Part shown: positions 1 through 14,135 of the stretch, piece after piece
Layout of the letters: every line of letters starts with the position of its first letter
Position numbering within the stretch: the stretch's first letter is position 1
Assembly: GCA_932521025.1 (NCBI GenBank)
Contig: OW051470.1
Coordinates: forward strand, 9,100,501 to 9,164,500
DNA length: 64,000 nucleotides
DNA from: Oscheius onirici
Taxonomy: Eukaryota; Nematoda; Chromadorea; Rhabditida; Rhabditidae
Reading direction: 5' to 3'
Program-made: the position numbers and the translations under genes
The notes under the pieces: model-generated
What the model saw: only the letters and a program-made list of their open reading frames with translations
The model's database searches: none
Told to the model about the DNA's origin: nothing

Positions 1-1522
1 CTTCCAGAGCTTTTCTGAAGAGACTTTTCTGCAAAAAAAGGAATATAGTCTCACCGGCACTGTCTTATCCTGTCCTGACTGTTACGGGCATTCGAATATG
101 CTATCAAGAGCAGTTTGTAGACACTGAAGGGGACTAGTTGGACCGGTAGGGAACGGAGGTAGAGCTTTAGAAGGCCACAGACAGTATGGATGTCCTCTAC
201 CTGAATAAGTGACTGTTACTGTTCCTGTTACTGTTACTGTCACTTTTACTGTTCCTTTACTGTTATTGTTACTGTCACTATTACTACTGTCACTCACCTG
301 ACTCAAATCCACCGGATTTTGAGAATCGAACTGTCTCCTGAGCCTCTCCATATGGTCATGAGAACCGGACACCCTGTAGATTCCCTCAACTCCAAGACCA
401 CGATGTTCCACCTCCCAGATACATTTATTAACCACAGGAGGTACCTCGACCTGATAGGCCAGACAAAGAGTAGTCAGATCGACGGCAAACATTCTCTTGA
501 TGTATTTGGCTTCCGGACGGCAGTCCTTTAACCAAATTCTGTTGGAATTCTCAAGAAACCAACCTGAACCGTCCTCTCTGAGCACTTCTTGTGAGCAGCG
601 AAGCCACACTCATCGCATCGGACACCCTGTTGTACCAGTCCCCACATGAAATTGCGACAAAAGTCGCAATAGTGAGGAATCTTGAAGGTTACGGGAGAGA
701 ACTTGTGAGCTCTGGCCAGGACTTGTCTTTTGGGCACATCGCAGGAAGATTTGGTGTAGATCATGTAGGGACTGAAAATGGCAAAAATGTGAACGGGAGT
801 CTAAGCTGTCGATGTAAATTTGCCAATTGAAAAAGAAAAAACAGGCTTTTTGTACTTGGACAAACGAGAGTCTTGCCCCCAGTCCGGTACATTCATTTCC
901 TCTAACAATATGATATTCTTTTGCGTCTAATTTTTGGCAACAATAAGCTAATCTTTTGAAAGTTCTATTCCCAGTATATTTTGTTTCAAAACACATTTTT
1001 AACCTTAAAAGTAAAAAAAGTACTGTGAAGACTCACCTCTGTTCATAAATAGCTTCATCGGCCATTCTCTGAATGTAAGCCGAGGCGTGCTGGTCCATGA
1101 ACATGGAGATGAGTCCGTCCGCTACGAGAAGCTCAATGCTTTCGAACCTCTTCTCCCCAACGTAGTGTGTTCCGTCGTAGTAGAGCTAAATTCTTGTTTT
1201 CTTCGAAGAAAATATATAAATAGCACCTTATAGTTCATGACACGGCCATCAAAAAGCATGCAGAGAGTGTAAGCATTGTCGGATCGCTGACTCTCTCGGA
1301 CCAAGTAGGCTCCTTCTCCGGCTCGTCGCAACAAATTGTCAGCCTTGAATATTAAGGGTTCTCAAAAAGAAATAACAAAAACCTCTTCCCGATCAATGAG
1401 TCCATGAAAAGTCGGCTCATTGGAGTATTGAATAGGTCGACAGGAGATTGGAGGACTTTTAATTACTGCTACTGGCCTCGGGGACTTTTCTTGAAGGACG
1501 TAGAGGTTCTGCTTCCAGAAGC
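1..1522 (-). CDS. chin-1: Chimaerin-type Rho GTPase-activating protein (SH2-C1-RhoGAP), 3' part cut by window edge
   Basis: A GAP that should switch off Rac-type GTPases when recruited by phosphotyrosine (SH2) and diacylglycerol (C1). Visible exons on the minus strand are about 1383-1522 (linker and SH2 start, ending FHGLIDREE), 1228-1347 and 1037-1190 (SH2; GAYLVRESQ, YVGEKRFESI), about 565-755 (C1 zinc finger; HKFSPVTFKIPHYCDFC, CGFAAHKKC), about 299-526 (linker and RhoGAP start; GIYRVSG holds the arginine finger), 55-200 (RhoGAP core; LLKLYLRSLPVQLV) and 1-31. The C1 and RhoGAP exons are joined by a 38-base intron (527-564), which gives the exact chimaerin spacing CSERTVQ-DCRPEAK. Domain order and spacing match chimaerins throughout. 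The first coding exon(s), right of 1522, were not found, and the RhoGAP C-terminus lies outside the window. The symbol is by analogy with the C. elegans gene. Confidence 0.9.
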
Positions 1523-2720
1523 CTGAAAATGTTCTGGTTCGGTACTTGTGAGACAACTGAGCTGGCTTTTTTTCGCCCGTATAATGTCTCAGGGATTGTA
1601 CAGAACACAAAACACCACCTCCTTGGTTGCCATCAGAAAAAATATACAGATTGAGGCTGTGGTTCCTACGAGTTTTGGGCGAATGTTCGTGTTTGTTGTT
1701 CATTTTGACCGACCACGAACACAAACAGTTCGTGTTCGTGGACGAACATGGAACTGGCGAATGTTCGTGTTCGTGTTCGCCTGACGAACAAAAAAGCGAA
1801 AATGTTCGTTGGTCGGGGCTCGAACAGAGTTTTTTTTTGCATTTTATCCAGTACTAAAGGCTATACGTACCTATAGACTGAGTCGAAGGCCTCAAAATTT
1901 TTCTTACAATTTAATCATCAAACGACTGATTCTTACAAAAAACGTGATTTTGGAGAAAATTCGTGAAAAAGTTTAAAAAAAAAAAAGGTTGAAAAAAAAG
2001 CCCAAAAAGTTTAGGGGATGTTCGGTTCGTGTTCCCAGCCCTGGTTCCCAATGTAAGTCGGTAATTTTATACAAGACGCCAGGAAGCCGAAGATTTAAAT
2101 TGCAGGAAATGAGTGGTAAAATATATTCATGTCCACCAGGTTGAAATTACGACAAGGGATTCAATTTTTGCAATTTTGAAAAAAATGAAAAGGTATTTTT
2201 AACGTGTGGTCGTTCTCAAAAGGCTGAAAATAATAAAAATCTTACCTGACCCATCCTCGTCTTCTCCCATTCTTCTAGATAACCTCTCTCGCTCTCTGTT
2301 CGGTGCAATCTTTCAACTCATGAGAAGAGTTTCGAAATCGGCCAAGAAGCGGAAAGGAAGTACAACAAGTACTGGTCTAGCTGAACCTTGGATCGAGAGA
2401 GGGGAACAGAGGGTGTGAGAGGCAGGAGGGACGGAACAGATGGTCAAGTTGCATTGGGTCCCGTCACGCGGGGCCAAGCCCCGCCTCTTTAAGTCAACGG
2501 GAACCGTCTGGTTCAATCACGAGTGGCATGTTTCAGTCCTTCTCTTTTTACATCTGTGATCTTACTTCCTTTATCTAACTTTTTCAAAATTTTGAGAGAA
2601 AATTGAATATTTTTGGATGTTTCTTTGAAAGAAGAAATTATCGATTTTCATAGAGAGACAGAGGCAGTTAATTTCTTTCTGATCTTCCCTTTCGTCCATT
2701 TCTAAAGAACTATTTTCAGG
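1523..2720. other. Intergenic region between divergent chimaerin and MMADHC genes, with a GTTCGTG-rich repeat
   Basis: No convincing exon is visible, though a short 5' exon of the chimaerin gene may lie here. Between about 1680 and 2050 there are many copies of GTTCGTG/CACGAAC-type words on both strands, for example 1685-1700, 1712-1750, 1758-1782 and 2020-2033. This looks like a degenerate repeat or old transposon copy. The stretch 2540-2720 is the likely promoter/5' leader of MMADHC, ending in a TTTTCAG acceptor directly before its ATG. Confidence 0.4.
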
Positions 2721-3759
2721 ATGAAAGTTAGAGCCGTAGGTCACAATATCCGTGGATTCACAGCCCGCGTTCGGGCCTATTCTACCCAGCCCGAGTTCAG
2801 TCAAGCTCCTCTGATCTACGTCAAGGACGGAAGCACGCCGCGCCTGAATTCACTCCTAGGTCCTTCGGACAAGCAATTTCCCCTTCCCGGAGATGTTAGT
2901 CATCGGGCTCTGTACAAGACACCCGCCCCGGTTTCTCTTCCTCGTCTCTCAAGTCTCGACAAGGCAACTTTTAGCCTAGAAGAGGTCATGAGCACGACTA
3001 GGACCGATGCTGACTCGAATTTCCTCAGGGAGATTCAGGAAAAGGCTCTGGAGACGGCCAAAGAAAAAGCTTCGGACCTACCGGTAGAACTTTCAGGTAC
3101 TTTTTGATTTTTATCTATAAATTTTCCAAATTTTCAGCCCAGGCTTGCCCTCGCCTACTGAAGAGGGATCTCAAGTACCTTTTCCCCAACATGGGACTCG
3201 ACAAGATGGCTATTAATGTACTAAATCTGACCCAGAAGACGGCTCACGACATGAGCGCCTGGAGTCCGGCTATGGAAGAGGAGAGAGATACTCTCACTGC
3301 TTCTTTTATCTCTTCCGGACAGGCAATCTGTTCAGTGCTGCGGAACTGTGGCTACTGGGCCGACTTTGTCGATCCCTCTTCTGGTCGTCCCTATCTAGGA
3401 CAGTACTCCAATCATGCCCTCTTCGAGACGGACGACAGTTATAAGAGTATGGGATTCGCTATTGAGGACCTCGGCTGCTGTAAGGTTGGTACACTGTCTC
3501 TGACTCTGTCTCTGTTCTCTGTCCTCTGTCCTCTGTCTCTCTGTCTATCGATTTTTTTCCTTTTGAACAAAGCCGAAACCCCAGAAAATCGATTTTCCAG
3601 GTACTGAAGCACATAACTTGGGGAAGTCACGCTTTCGTCGGCACCCTCTTTACCAACGCCCCGCTCGACAGTCAAATTGTGCAGGACATTATCAAAAAGG
3701 TCAATCTGGAAACGGAGCAAGTCCAATCCACTTCCTTGGAGACCGCTGACACGGCTTAA
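2721..3759 (+). CDS. MMADHC: MMADHC (cblD) cobalamin trafficking protein
   Basis: This protein partners MMACHC and directs cobalamin towards methionine synthase in the cytosol or methylmalonyl-CoA mutase in mitochondria. There are three exons, 2721-3096, 3138-3484 and 3601-3759, encoding 293 residues, close to the human length. The first ~20 residues are basic with few acids, consistent with a mitochondrial leader. Family signatures are LFPNMGLDKM, GYWADFVDPSSGRP, ALFETDDSY, DLGCCKVLKH and the end VGTLFTNAPLDSQI. A TTTTCAG lies immediately before the ATG, so the messenger may be trans-spliced or have a 5' UTR intron. AATAAA follows at about 3840. Intron 2 is simple TCTGT-type repeat. The identity is secure from the C-terminal half; the leader assignment is inference. 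Confidence 0.93.
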
Positions 3760-3945
3760 ATTTGTATTTTTCTTCTAGATCCCGCCCAAAATCCTGGTGT
3801 GTGTCAACTGGTCCTTGCTCTCCTGTACAAATAGCTCTAAATAAACTTCTATTTTGTTTTTGATCGCTTATTTTTGCGTGTGTTTACTTTCAAAACATCT
3901 TATCTTAGCACCTTCTTACAGTCCTTTAACCACTCTCTTTACAGA

Positions 3946-6900
3946 ATGAGACTTGGTCTCCTCCTACTGGGCCTCCTGCCCTTGGCAGCCGCGGACATCT
4001 ACAGCTGTGGCGGGTTCGTCAAGTCGACTGTTGGAATCAATTACCAAAATGTCAAGGTTTGTATATTTTTCCGATGTTTTCACCTGATTTAATCATGACA
4101 ATAGCAAAAAAAAAAGGCAGCCAAGTGTAGGAACGGCGCGATTTTTCTAGAAATGACTTCTTTTCGCTCATCTTCGAAGAAAAGCGCGCTTATCAAAGAA
4201 TTTGGGCGCCGCGTAAAATTCCAAATCGTTCAGATCGTAAAATCCAAATCGTAAAATTCCAAATCGCTCTTCGCCCTAGAAAATACTCTCATTGTCTTTT
4301 TTACTTCGTGAGCTTCAAAATGAAACCGAATATGACAGACAATTTTTTTTATCCTCAGTATTTGTAGAAGTGTAGTTTACTACAACGGGCCTATATCACG
4401 GAGATCGTAATACTATGATTTTTGGCCTAGTGTACAGATCCTGAATTCCAGGTAAAACTGCTCTCACCTGAAGGACATCTAAAGAGTGAAGAGGACTGCA
4501 ATCCACAGAATGGATATTACATGATTCCGGTCTACAACAAGGGAAAGTATTCCCTAAAAGTCTCTGCCCCAGAAGGATGGCATTTTGGTTAGTTATTCGA
4601 CCAAACACTTTTTCTTTTTTTTCTTCCTCCAACGTTCTTTCGTCGCCCTTTTTGGGTTATTATAATTTTTATTCAGTGGAAAAATTTTCAGAGAAAGACA
4701 CGATCCAGATCAACATCGATGGAGAGACTGATCCTTGCAGCAAGAATGAAGACATTAACTTTGTTGTTGACGGTAGGACTATTGCTTTTTTAAACCTACA
4801 TTTTATTAAAAAAAAGAGCCGATTTTGGTAGCAGTCACAATATTTTTTAAAGCTAAAGCGGGTAGAGAAAGGAATCAGGGAAACTTTTGGAAAATGGCCA
4901 AAAACTGAAACCTTTCTAACCCCCTATATTTCAGCCTTCTCCATCACAGGAACCCTCGACGACGGTAATGGAAAAGGACAGGCTGGAATTGACCTTGTGC
5001 TCAGGCAGAACGGGAACATTGTCCAGAAAACTGTCACTGGTACGGACGGAAAATACTCCTTCAAGGCAAAGCCAGGTACATATTTTGACTTGAACATACC
5101 GTAACCCTTTCAGGAAAGTACGAAGTCTCGACTTCTGACTCTACTGACGCTTGCATTGCCCGTAAGGCGGTCCAGGTCGTGGTTGTGGACAAGCCGGCGG
5201 TCGTGGAGCCGAGCCTATCAATTTCCGGTTATTCCCTCTCGATCTCGGTGAAAAATAAGGGAAAAGGAATCTCAGGAGTCCCGATTACGGTCTTCGCCTC
5301 GAACAACAAGGTTAGATTTGGATTGTTATTTTAAAATGCGTTTTTCTCTCTCAGAAATTGATTTTTCAGCTTTTTGATGTTTAACAAAGTTGTAGAGCAG
5401 ATCGAGAACTACAACTTTGCAGAACATCGAAAATCTTAAAAGTCAATTTCTGAGGTCAAAACTGCATTTTGAAAAGTTTTAAAGATTTCGGTATCGCAAA
5501 AAGTACGCAGTACCATTAATCGTTACAACAAAAATACAGTTGCGTACATTTGCGCGAGAACTTATAACTTTGGCATTTTTGCATCGAAAATAAGACTTTT
5601 TGAATTTTTGGTGTCCTGCAAAGATGTAGTTGATCTAGTTGAAAGATCGATCTGTGCTACAATTTTGCAGCGCATGAAACATCTGAAAAATCAATTTTTG
5701 ACCTATAAAAATGAGTTTTTTCCAGCTCTCCAACTGCGTTGCCCTAAAAACTGCAGCCAATGGAGCCACTCATTCCTGTGCCGTCGGAAAGACCTCAACT
5801 GATGGCTCCCTCCAAATGGGATGTGTTCCCTTCGGAAAATACCGAGCCGTGGCCAAATGGGATCAGGAAGGAACTCAGTTCACCTTCTCTCCAGCCGAAG
5901 CCGACTTTGAAATTGCCAATGCCAAAAAATCCATTGATTTTACCGTATCCGGATTTTCTGCCAGAGGAAGAGTCGTCTCGACTGGTGGTCAGGGTCTGGA
6001 AGGAGTCACGGTCAAGACCAGTAGCGGACAGACTGTCACTACTGATAAGAAGGGATACTATGAACTGTCTCTTCAGGTGAGAGAGACAGAGAGATAGAGT
6101 GACAGAAAGACAAAGAGACAAACAGTCAGAGAGACAGTTACAGTAACCTCTTACAGGAAGGTCAACTGGAACTGAAGGCTTCTGCCCCACACACCCAGTT
6201 CACTACCGTCAGTACCAAGATCCAGCTTCCCAACATTCAAATTCCTGACATTGCTGTAGACTCGTGAGTTTTCCCGCCAATTTTTTATGTCTCTGTTTCA
6301 GATACGAAGTCTGCGGAAATGTCGAAAAGTCTGGATCCTCTTATGAGCGTATGGTCCTGACCAAGAAGGGTTCCAGTGACTCTGTCTCTATCCAGGCTTC
6401 CGGAGACGGAAATTTCTGCAAATTCGTCAAAGTCGGTACCTATACCATTTCGGTAAGCTGTTTTTAAACTAAATACAAAATTTTTGCAGCCCGCCGATTC
6501 CTCGTCCTCCCTGACCCCACGTTCTCTGGAAGTCGACGTCAGCAAGGGACCAGTCGAGGGGCTTCGCTTCACTCACTTCAAAACTGATGCTGATGCGAGA
6601 GTAACGTGTATCGGTAAGTTTTTTTGGGGAAAAGTATAAAAAATTAAACTATGAATCCATGAAGAAAATTATGTTTTTCAGGAAACTGCGGCCAGATCAC
6701 TCTTGTCCTCTCTATGGGAAACACTGTCGTTCAGCGCAAAGAAGGAGCTGATGTGACCTTCCAGGACATCGGACCCGGACAGTACACAGGTACTGTTACC
6801 GATACTTTTACTGTCATTGTCTCTCTGGCTTAGAAACACAAAATTTTCAGTGAAACTCGAAGACGGCGGTCGTGGCTGCTGGGAGAACAAGGAACTTACC

Positions 6901-9179
6901 CTGACTGTTGAGCGCTCCAGTCCTCCGGCCATTCATTTCGTCCAGAGCGGTCTCGTCACGAATGTCAAGCTCTCCCATAAGGCCCATTTGACCTGGACTC
7001 ATGCCGATAAGAAGCAGATTCGTGGAGAACTGGATGCCGTGGCTGGTGTCAACTCGATCTGTGTTCCGGTACAGGGACAGTACAGTATTGAGATCAAATC
7101 ATGCTACACATTCAGTCCAGCTGCTTTGGAAGTTTCTGGTTAGTTTTTACTCTATCTCTCTCTGTCCATCTGTCTCTCTGTCTCTCTCTCTCTCTAACCC
7201 CTGATTTCCAGTCCCGACCGAGACCATCATCGAAGCCAAAGCCACCGATGCCCGCATTTCCGGAACTGTCAAAGGAGGACAAGACAACACCATGGTCATC
7301 AAAGTCAAGTCCTCTTCCGGAGAAAGGGATATACCCGTCCAGAACGGCGCCTTCACCTTCCAAGAGAGTCTTCTCTCAGCTGACCAGATTCTTCTCGTTC
7401 CCACTTCTCCTGTCTATCTCTTCGAGCCCCAAAGTCACAACGTCGCCTTCCATGGCGACTGTCTCGAGAAGGCCGCTCATTTCGATGCCGAGAAGGGAAT
7501 CTTCATTGACGGAAAGATCCAACCTCCTGTGAAAGACGTCAAAATTACCGCTGTGAACAATCGCGACAAGAATGTCGAACTGAAAGCAGTTTCGGATGCT
7601 GCTGGACACTTCCGACTCGGACCTGTCAGAAGAGCTGAGGATCTGAGTATTACGGCTCTTCTGGATGGTTACAGTTTCACGCCGAAGGCTGGAAAGATTG
7701 GAGTGATTGACTCGGTCAAGCTGAGCAAGCTTACTGTAGTTTTGGTGAGTAGAGGGAGACAGAGACAGTACATTGTTCTTTTCAGACCGACTCTGTCACC
7801 AGCGAGCGTCTGGAAGATGTCCTTCTCTCCCTGGTCGGAGGCAGTACCGGCTATCGTAGCAACAGCAAGGTCGAGTCCAATGGAGAAATCAACTTTGTCG
7901 GTCTGGCTCCGGGAGAATACTTCGTCCGTCCCATTCTTCAAGAGTACAAGTTTGAGCCCTCTACTCATACTATCTCTGTAAAGGAGGGAGAACATCAGCA
8001 TCTTACTCTTGTCGGAAAGAGAGTCGCTTACAGGTAAGGGACCTAGAGACAGTTATTCAATGAATCCATTTCAGTGTCTACGGAAAAGTCCGTGAAATGT
8101 CCAAGGCTCCAGTCACCGGCGTTCCTGTTGAAGCACTCTCTGAACAGTGCGAGCAGCATCAGTCTGAAGCCGTGACCGGACAGGACGGACAGTTCCGAAT
8201 CAGAGGACTCCGTCCCGGTTGCAGTTACCGCGTCTCGACCAAGCACACGGCTGGAGGTTCCAATGTTCATTGCTTCCCATCTTCTTTCACTGTGAGCATG
8301 CCATCGGCCGATGTCAAGGGACTCGAAATGGTCGCTGCTCCTCAGGACCGCTCGACTATGGTTGCTGTAGAGGTGAGGGAGAGAGTACAGGGTTAGACAG
8401 AGCTTAGACAGATTAGATTAGACAGAGACCCAATCTGTCTCTCTCAAAAAAAGTGCATTTTTTTCATCATTTTTAGTGAAAAAGGTCAGCGAAATATATC
8501 ATTGTTACTATTCTTTTATTTAGGTCTAAAATACGCTAAAATGCACTATTATATGACCAACTTCATTTTTGGTCTGATCCCGGTCGACGGCCAAATCAGG
8601 GGACCAGGCGGGTCGGCCCGGAGCCAGGTCTAGACAGAGGGTTTGACAGAGAGTTGGAGGGCCAAGAGACAGTAAACCCAAACTAAAAAAATCTCCAAAA
8701 CTTTCAGATTGACTTCGGAACAATGACCCCTCCCACTTCCTACAAGGTCTCGGTCACTCGTTCTGGAAACGTCGTAGCCCAGCAAGTTCTCACTGCTCCG
8801 GTTATTGTATTCCACTATGAGATGGACAGAGACGGAGCTGAATACAGTGTCCGTGTTGAGGCTGACCGTCCTCACAATGCCTTCAAAGCCAAGACTGGTG
8901 AGATTCTTGACCCGAATTCCTCTCTATTTCAGTAACTTTTCAGTCATGTTCACCGCTGACTCTCCCGTCCGAGTCGTCCGCGTCCCCATCACTGCTTCGA
9001 CTTCCAAAGATGACGTGCAGATTTCTCTCGGCTCCTTCCTTGCCCTTCCCTTCTTCGGAATCCTCGCTCTCGTCTTCCTGAATCAGAACAAGGCACTCGA
9101 AATTGTCCGCGATCTCTACCAGCAGTACAAAAACGGCTCAGCCTCTCCGACCACGGAGCGCAAGCGTCGTAGAACCTAA
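3946..9179 (+). CDS. nra-4: NOMO/pM5 (nodal modulator), ER membrane protein
   Basis: NOMO is a large ER-lumenal protein of repeated beta-sandwich (carboxypeptidase-regulatory/prealbumin-like) domains. It works with nicalin and TMEM147 in the multipass translocon and affects receptor assembly. Sixteen exons join in phase (3946-4056, 4452-4587, 4677-4772, 4935-5075, 5114-5310, 5726-6076, 6157-6263, 6302-6452, 6490-6613, 6682-6789, 6851-7138, 7212-7744, 7786-8033, 8075-8372, 8708-8897, 8944-9179) to give 1104 residues. Visible signs are a signal peptide (MRLGLLLLGLLPLAAA) followed by SCGGFVKS; repeated G-[QK]-x-x-[FY] loops such as DGKYSFKAKPG and DGQFRIRGLRPG; one C-terminal membrane segment (SFLALPFFGILALVF); and a short basic cytosolic tail ending RKRRRT, as in human NOMO. 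An acceptor lies just before the ATG. Introns at 4057-4451, 5311-5725 and 8373-8707 hold repeats. The symbol follows the worm gene. Confidence 0.95.
5340..5720. repeat. Inverted repeat (CTACAACTT...CAGAACATC family) in a NOMO intron
   Basis: About 5363-5480 and 5600-5700 contain related words in opposite orientation: a TTTTTGATGTTTAACAAAGTT stretch followed by ACTACAACTTTGCAGAACAT, and later GCTACAATTTTGCAGCGCAT. A clearer copy of the same hairpin lies at 17460-17545 in the K2P gene. This is read as a small non-autonomous palindromic repeat. No protein is encoded. Confidence 0.5.
8505..8640. repeat. Partial repeat copy in a NOMO intron
   Basis: CTAAAATACGCTAAAATGCA (from about 8525) and the GC-rich run that follows resemble, in reverse, 27905-27960 of the DNAJA3 intron element (CTAAAACATACTAAAAATCA on the minus strand). 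It is therefore probably a fragment of the same repeat family. The call rests on eye alignment only. Confidence 0.4.
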
Positions 9180-9810
9180 AAAATTTTTAAGAAGACACAT
9201 TCCATTTGAGCTAGTCCATCTATATGCAAATTGTGGTTGTTTTCACGAGTCTATTGTTACCTGTTGTCCTTTCTTATTTATTGCTCTTCGTCGAATAATA
9301 AATCTCATGTTGTAGACTGTGGTCATACGGAAAAAAGACCGAGCCTGAGAGTCATGCGTTTTCCTGGGGATTCGGTAGATGTGGCTGTAGTCATCAGACT
9401 CCTCTTTACTGGCACGGCTTTCAAATCAAAAGCCCAGCTCTGTTCGTGTAGGCAACGTCATGACATTTGGCTTCAATTTCACAGGCTCTCGTAAGACTCG
9501 GCTGTCGCACAGTGCTTTCACCCGATTCTGGACTGATTGGTTTCCACTCGCCTCGGTTCAAAGTACTGCTTCAGCTTGAAGATCCCTGCTCTGCTCTAAG
9601 TAGGCCACGTCTCGTGGGTAGAGCTACTGGGCTGGCTGAGACAGTGACTGACGCTGGATTCGGGACAGACGGAAAAAAAGACATAGGGCCAGTGGGAGGG
9701 GAAATGGTGCTTTAATAAATTCTACTGGTTTTTCTGAAAAGATTTAACTGGCTAACAAAGAAACAAATTGAAAATAAAAGCAGGTACATACAAGAGTAGG
9801 AAGAAGGGAC
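9180..9810. other. Gap between convergent NOMO and CDC7 genes
   Basis: 3' UTR material. AATAATAAA at about 9293-9301 could end the NOMO messenger, and AATAAA at about 9713 is a second candidate. The stretch 9430-9715 is moderately GC-rich, but I see no supported coding exon or RNA in it. Confidence 0.4.
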
Positions 9811-11630
<1,820 letters not shown>

Positions 11631-12213
11631 TGTCTGAAACAATTTTTAGCACAAAATGAAGGAAGAAAGGCATAAAAATAATAGAAGAAACGCTAAAGCA
11701 ACGGAAAGAGAACTCCGAGATCGATGACGCTCTTGGATTTACAGTAATCTCTTCCTAGAGGGTCCCGTCACGATTTTCCCGGTTACGGCACGAATTCAGA
11801 TTTTAGGATTTGCATTCCCCCCCCCCTTGTTATTCTTTTTTTTTTTTTTTTGTGTTCATCTAATTTTTGTGTCTTTATCTTTTCTCCCGTATTTATTTGT
11901 TTGTTTTCACGCTACACAGGATTTTGCTGCAGAAAGCATATTAAAAAGTGAGATTCTTGCCCAATCGGCATCAGCGTAGATGCCTTGTTATTTTACCCGT
12001 TCTTGTCGGCTTTTCGAAGTTGTCCGCTTTGTAGCCATCTTTTTTTGCAGAAAGCATATCAAAAATATGTACGTCATACGGTCATTTTTCATTGCTCCGC
12101 AACAACAGCAATAAGTTATAGCTCCCTATCAAAAATTTTATGTCATTTTTTTGCTTACAAACATTTCGTCTCTCTGATGCCTTGAATTCTTTGTAAAGTC
12201 ATGTTTTCAGCAG
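11631..12213. promoter_or_regulatory. Divergent upstream region of CDC7 (-) and p53-family gene (+)
   Basis: No exon is visible. The gap holds a C8 run followed by a T15 run (about 11818-11850), and two copies of CAGAAAGCATAT[TC]AAAAA at about 11930 and 12048. Both promoters must lie here or be reached by trans-splicing. TTTTCAG at 12204-12210 lies just before the p53-family ATG. Confidence 0.4.
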
Positions 12214-13526
12214 ATGGAGGTCTATGAGGAACCATCGACCACCTGGTTCGTTGGTACCTGCGCGGAAACTGGAGGAGAAGACTTCGTCCCGATGTCTCAG
12301 TAAGTTGTATTTTCATATAGGTTTTACAAGCTGTGTATCAGAAATTGCGATGTGCCCAAGCTTCATGCTTTCCTCATTCCTCAAAACAAGGGAAAATCTC
12401 GCAATCTCGACTACTGTGCCGGGGTTAGTTTGCGCTCTTCAACCTCTAACATTGCCATGATTGCAGAGTGTTAGCGACGATCCGACCAGCGAATATTCCG
12501 TTTTTTGCCGAGGACGTCCAACTATTGTGCCATTCGCCATCGGTCTTAAGAATGTCTGGGAGTCGGGAGACTTGAAACTCAAAGTGCAAGTCATCTATCC
12601 CAAAGTCTACAGCAAGGTCCCCGTTCGCTGCTCGAACCACAAGGAAGGCGATTGTACGTTGTTTTCTCGCTATCTAAGTACTTTTTTTTTCAGTTACGCA
12701 ATGGCGAGACCAGCTGATGATCTGCACCGATCCGCGAGCCAAGTCGCTGTCCCTCGAAGAGGGCTACGGCTTCATGATTGAACCCGTTCCCCAGCAGTGC
12801 GACCTGCTCTTCCTCTGTAGAAACTCGTGCCGTCAGGGCAATGAGAGGGATTGGCAGCTCATGTTCTCTCTGGTCGACGGAAGTGGTCGTCTTCTGGCCG
12901 TTCGAAAGATGTATCTTCGCGTCTGTGAAGTCCCTCTTCGCGACTACATCAAATCCAGCAACAACATTTACGAGTGGGATGCTGGCTCGAGCACAGCAAG
13001 TAAGTATTTTTTTTTGCATTCTCAATCTACGCACCTTCAGGCGATCCAGTGATGCGCTTGATGAATAGCGACGGCCTGATCGACCGCAAGCCGAAGATGA
13101 GGCCAAAGCCCGTCGTCTCGGACGTCCGTAGCATCTACATTTCTGGACGAGAAGCCTACAAGGATATCATAAACCAAGTCGCCATCATGGAGATGAAGAG
13201 GAAGCAAGAAGACCCCATCTTGCTCCGCTTAGCCGAAAACATGCGCGATTGGACCGATGAGACGCAAATCTTCAGTTTCCTCCAGACTATTTGCGGAGCC
13301 GAGACAGGCAACATGCTGGAGAAGTGCCTCCGAAGAGAAGTTCGCACATTGCGCGATCTGCGCATGAAGTACACAGCAGATGTAAGCTTTTTCTTTTGTA
13401 GACAATGATTCTATTCAGTTCTTCGAAAATATGAATACTCCCTCCAAACTTGTCTCCGACCTCAACTCCGTCTTCCTCAATTGGCGAAACCTCATAGAGT
13501 ACTACGAAGTCGCCTCGAAAAGCTAA
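12214..13526 (+). CDS. cep-1: p53-family transcription factor (CEP-1-like), compact
   Basis: A sequence-specific DNA-binding factor of the p53 family, whose members drive damage-induced apoptosis and germline quality control. Six exons (12214-12299, 12321-12423, 12467-12653, 12694-12999, 13041-13381, 13419-13526) encode 376 residues. The DNA-binding domain keeps the zinc ligands: RCSNH (human C176, H179) and FLCRNSC (C238, C242). The conserved basic residues are in the R248 position (CRQGNER) and in YLRVCEVPLRD (R273, R280, D281). SLVDGSGRLL matches the human ITLEDSSGNLL strand. After residue ~260 comes a helix-rich region (KDIINQVAIMEMKRKQ, SFLQTICGAETG), in the place where worm CEP-1 has a SAM-like fold. 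The DNA-binding domain begins almost at the start codon, so a transactivation segment is either absent or on an unseen upstream exon. The symbol is by analogy. Confidence 0.85.
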
Positions 13527-13697
13527 GAAGACTTTTAATCATAATCATGTTTTACGTACAAATCGTTTCATAGTTGTTTTTGGTTTTATTATAATAGTAA
13601 ACGGTTATAGCCCGTTTATCCACGCCTTCTTTAGTTCAAGACAAACCATCACTGTCTTACCGCTCCAAAAAGATTCAACTTCTCGAAGAACAAGCGG

Positions 13698-13868
13698 ATG
13701 ACATTAACATTCCGGGTACCTTCTTCTCGTTCTCTCCAAGCTGTGGAATTTGTCTCAAGTCCACTGCCAGCTCGTAGTGTTGCTCTTGCTACCGTCGGTG
13801 ACGCGAATCCCGGCGCATCTCTTCCAAACCAGTACATCGGCAATGGAAACTCAGATGCCAGCTGGTAG
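13698..13868 (+). CDS. Possible small protein or terminal exon (uncertain)
   Basis: An open frame of 56 codons from ATG 13698 to TAG 13866. It has ordinary amino-acid composition (VPSSRSLQAVEFVSSPLPAR, ending NGNSDASW) and can be extended upstream to a CTTCTTTAG acceptor at about 13632. It lies 170 bases after the p53-family stop on the same strand. It may be a small downstream gene, an alternative last exon or chance. I recognise no family. Confidence 0.25.
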   Translation: MTLTFRVPSSRSLQAVEFVSSPLPARSVALATVGDANPGASLPNQYIGNGNSDASW

Positions 13869-14135
13869 GAGCACGTTTACAAACCTTTGTTATGAAAAAA
13901 AAAAGTCTTTTGAATTCTTTTGTACTAGAAACATTGAAAATGGATAACTAACTTATTGTTAGAGACGCGGAAAGATTCAAATTAGTTTCGAGAAGGGCTG
14001 TCACTTTTTAGAGTGGTCTGGGAGTGAAATTTTACGCTGAATTCGTTCTAATTGTTCCCGAGAACTCAACTAGCAAGTAAAACTTCGAATTACTTAGTTT
14101 TTTTCCACTAATCTTTCACACTACCCGTAAAGACA

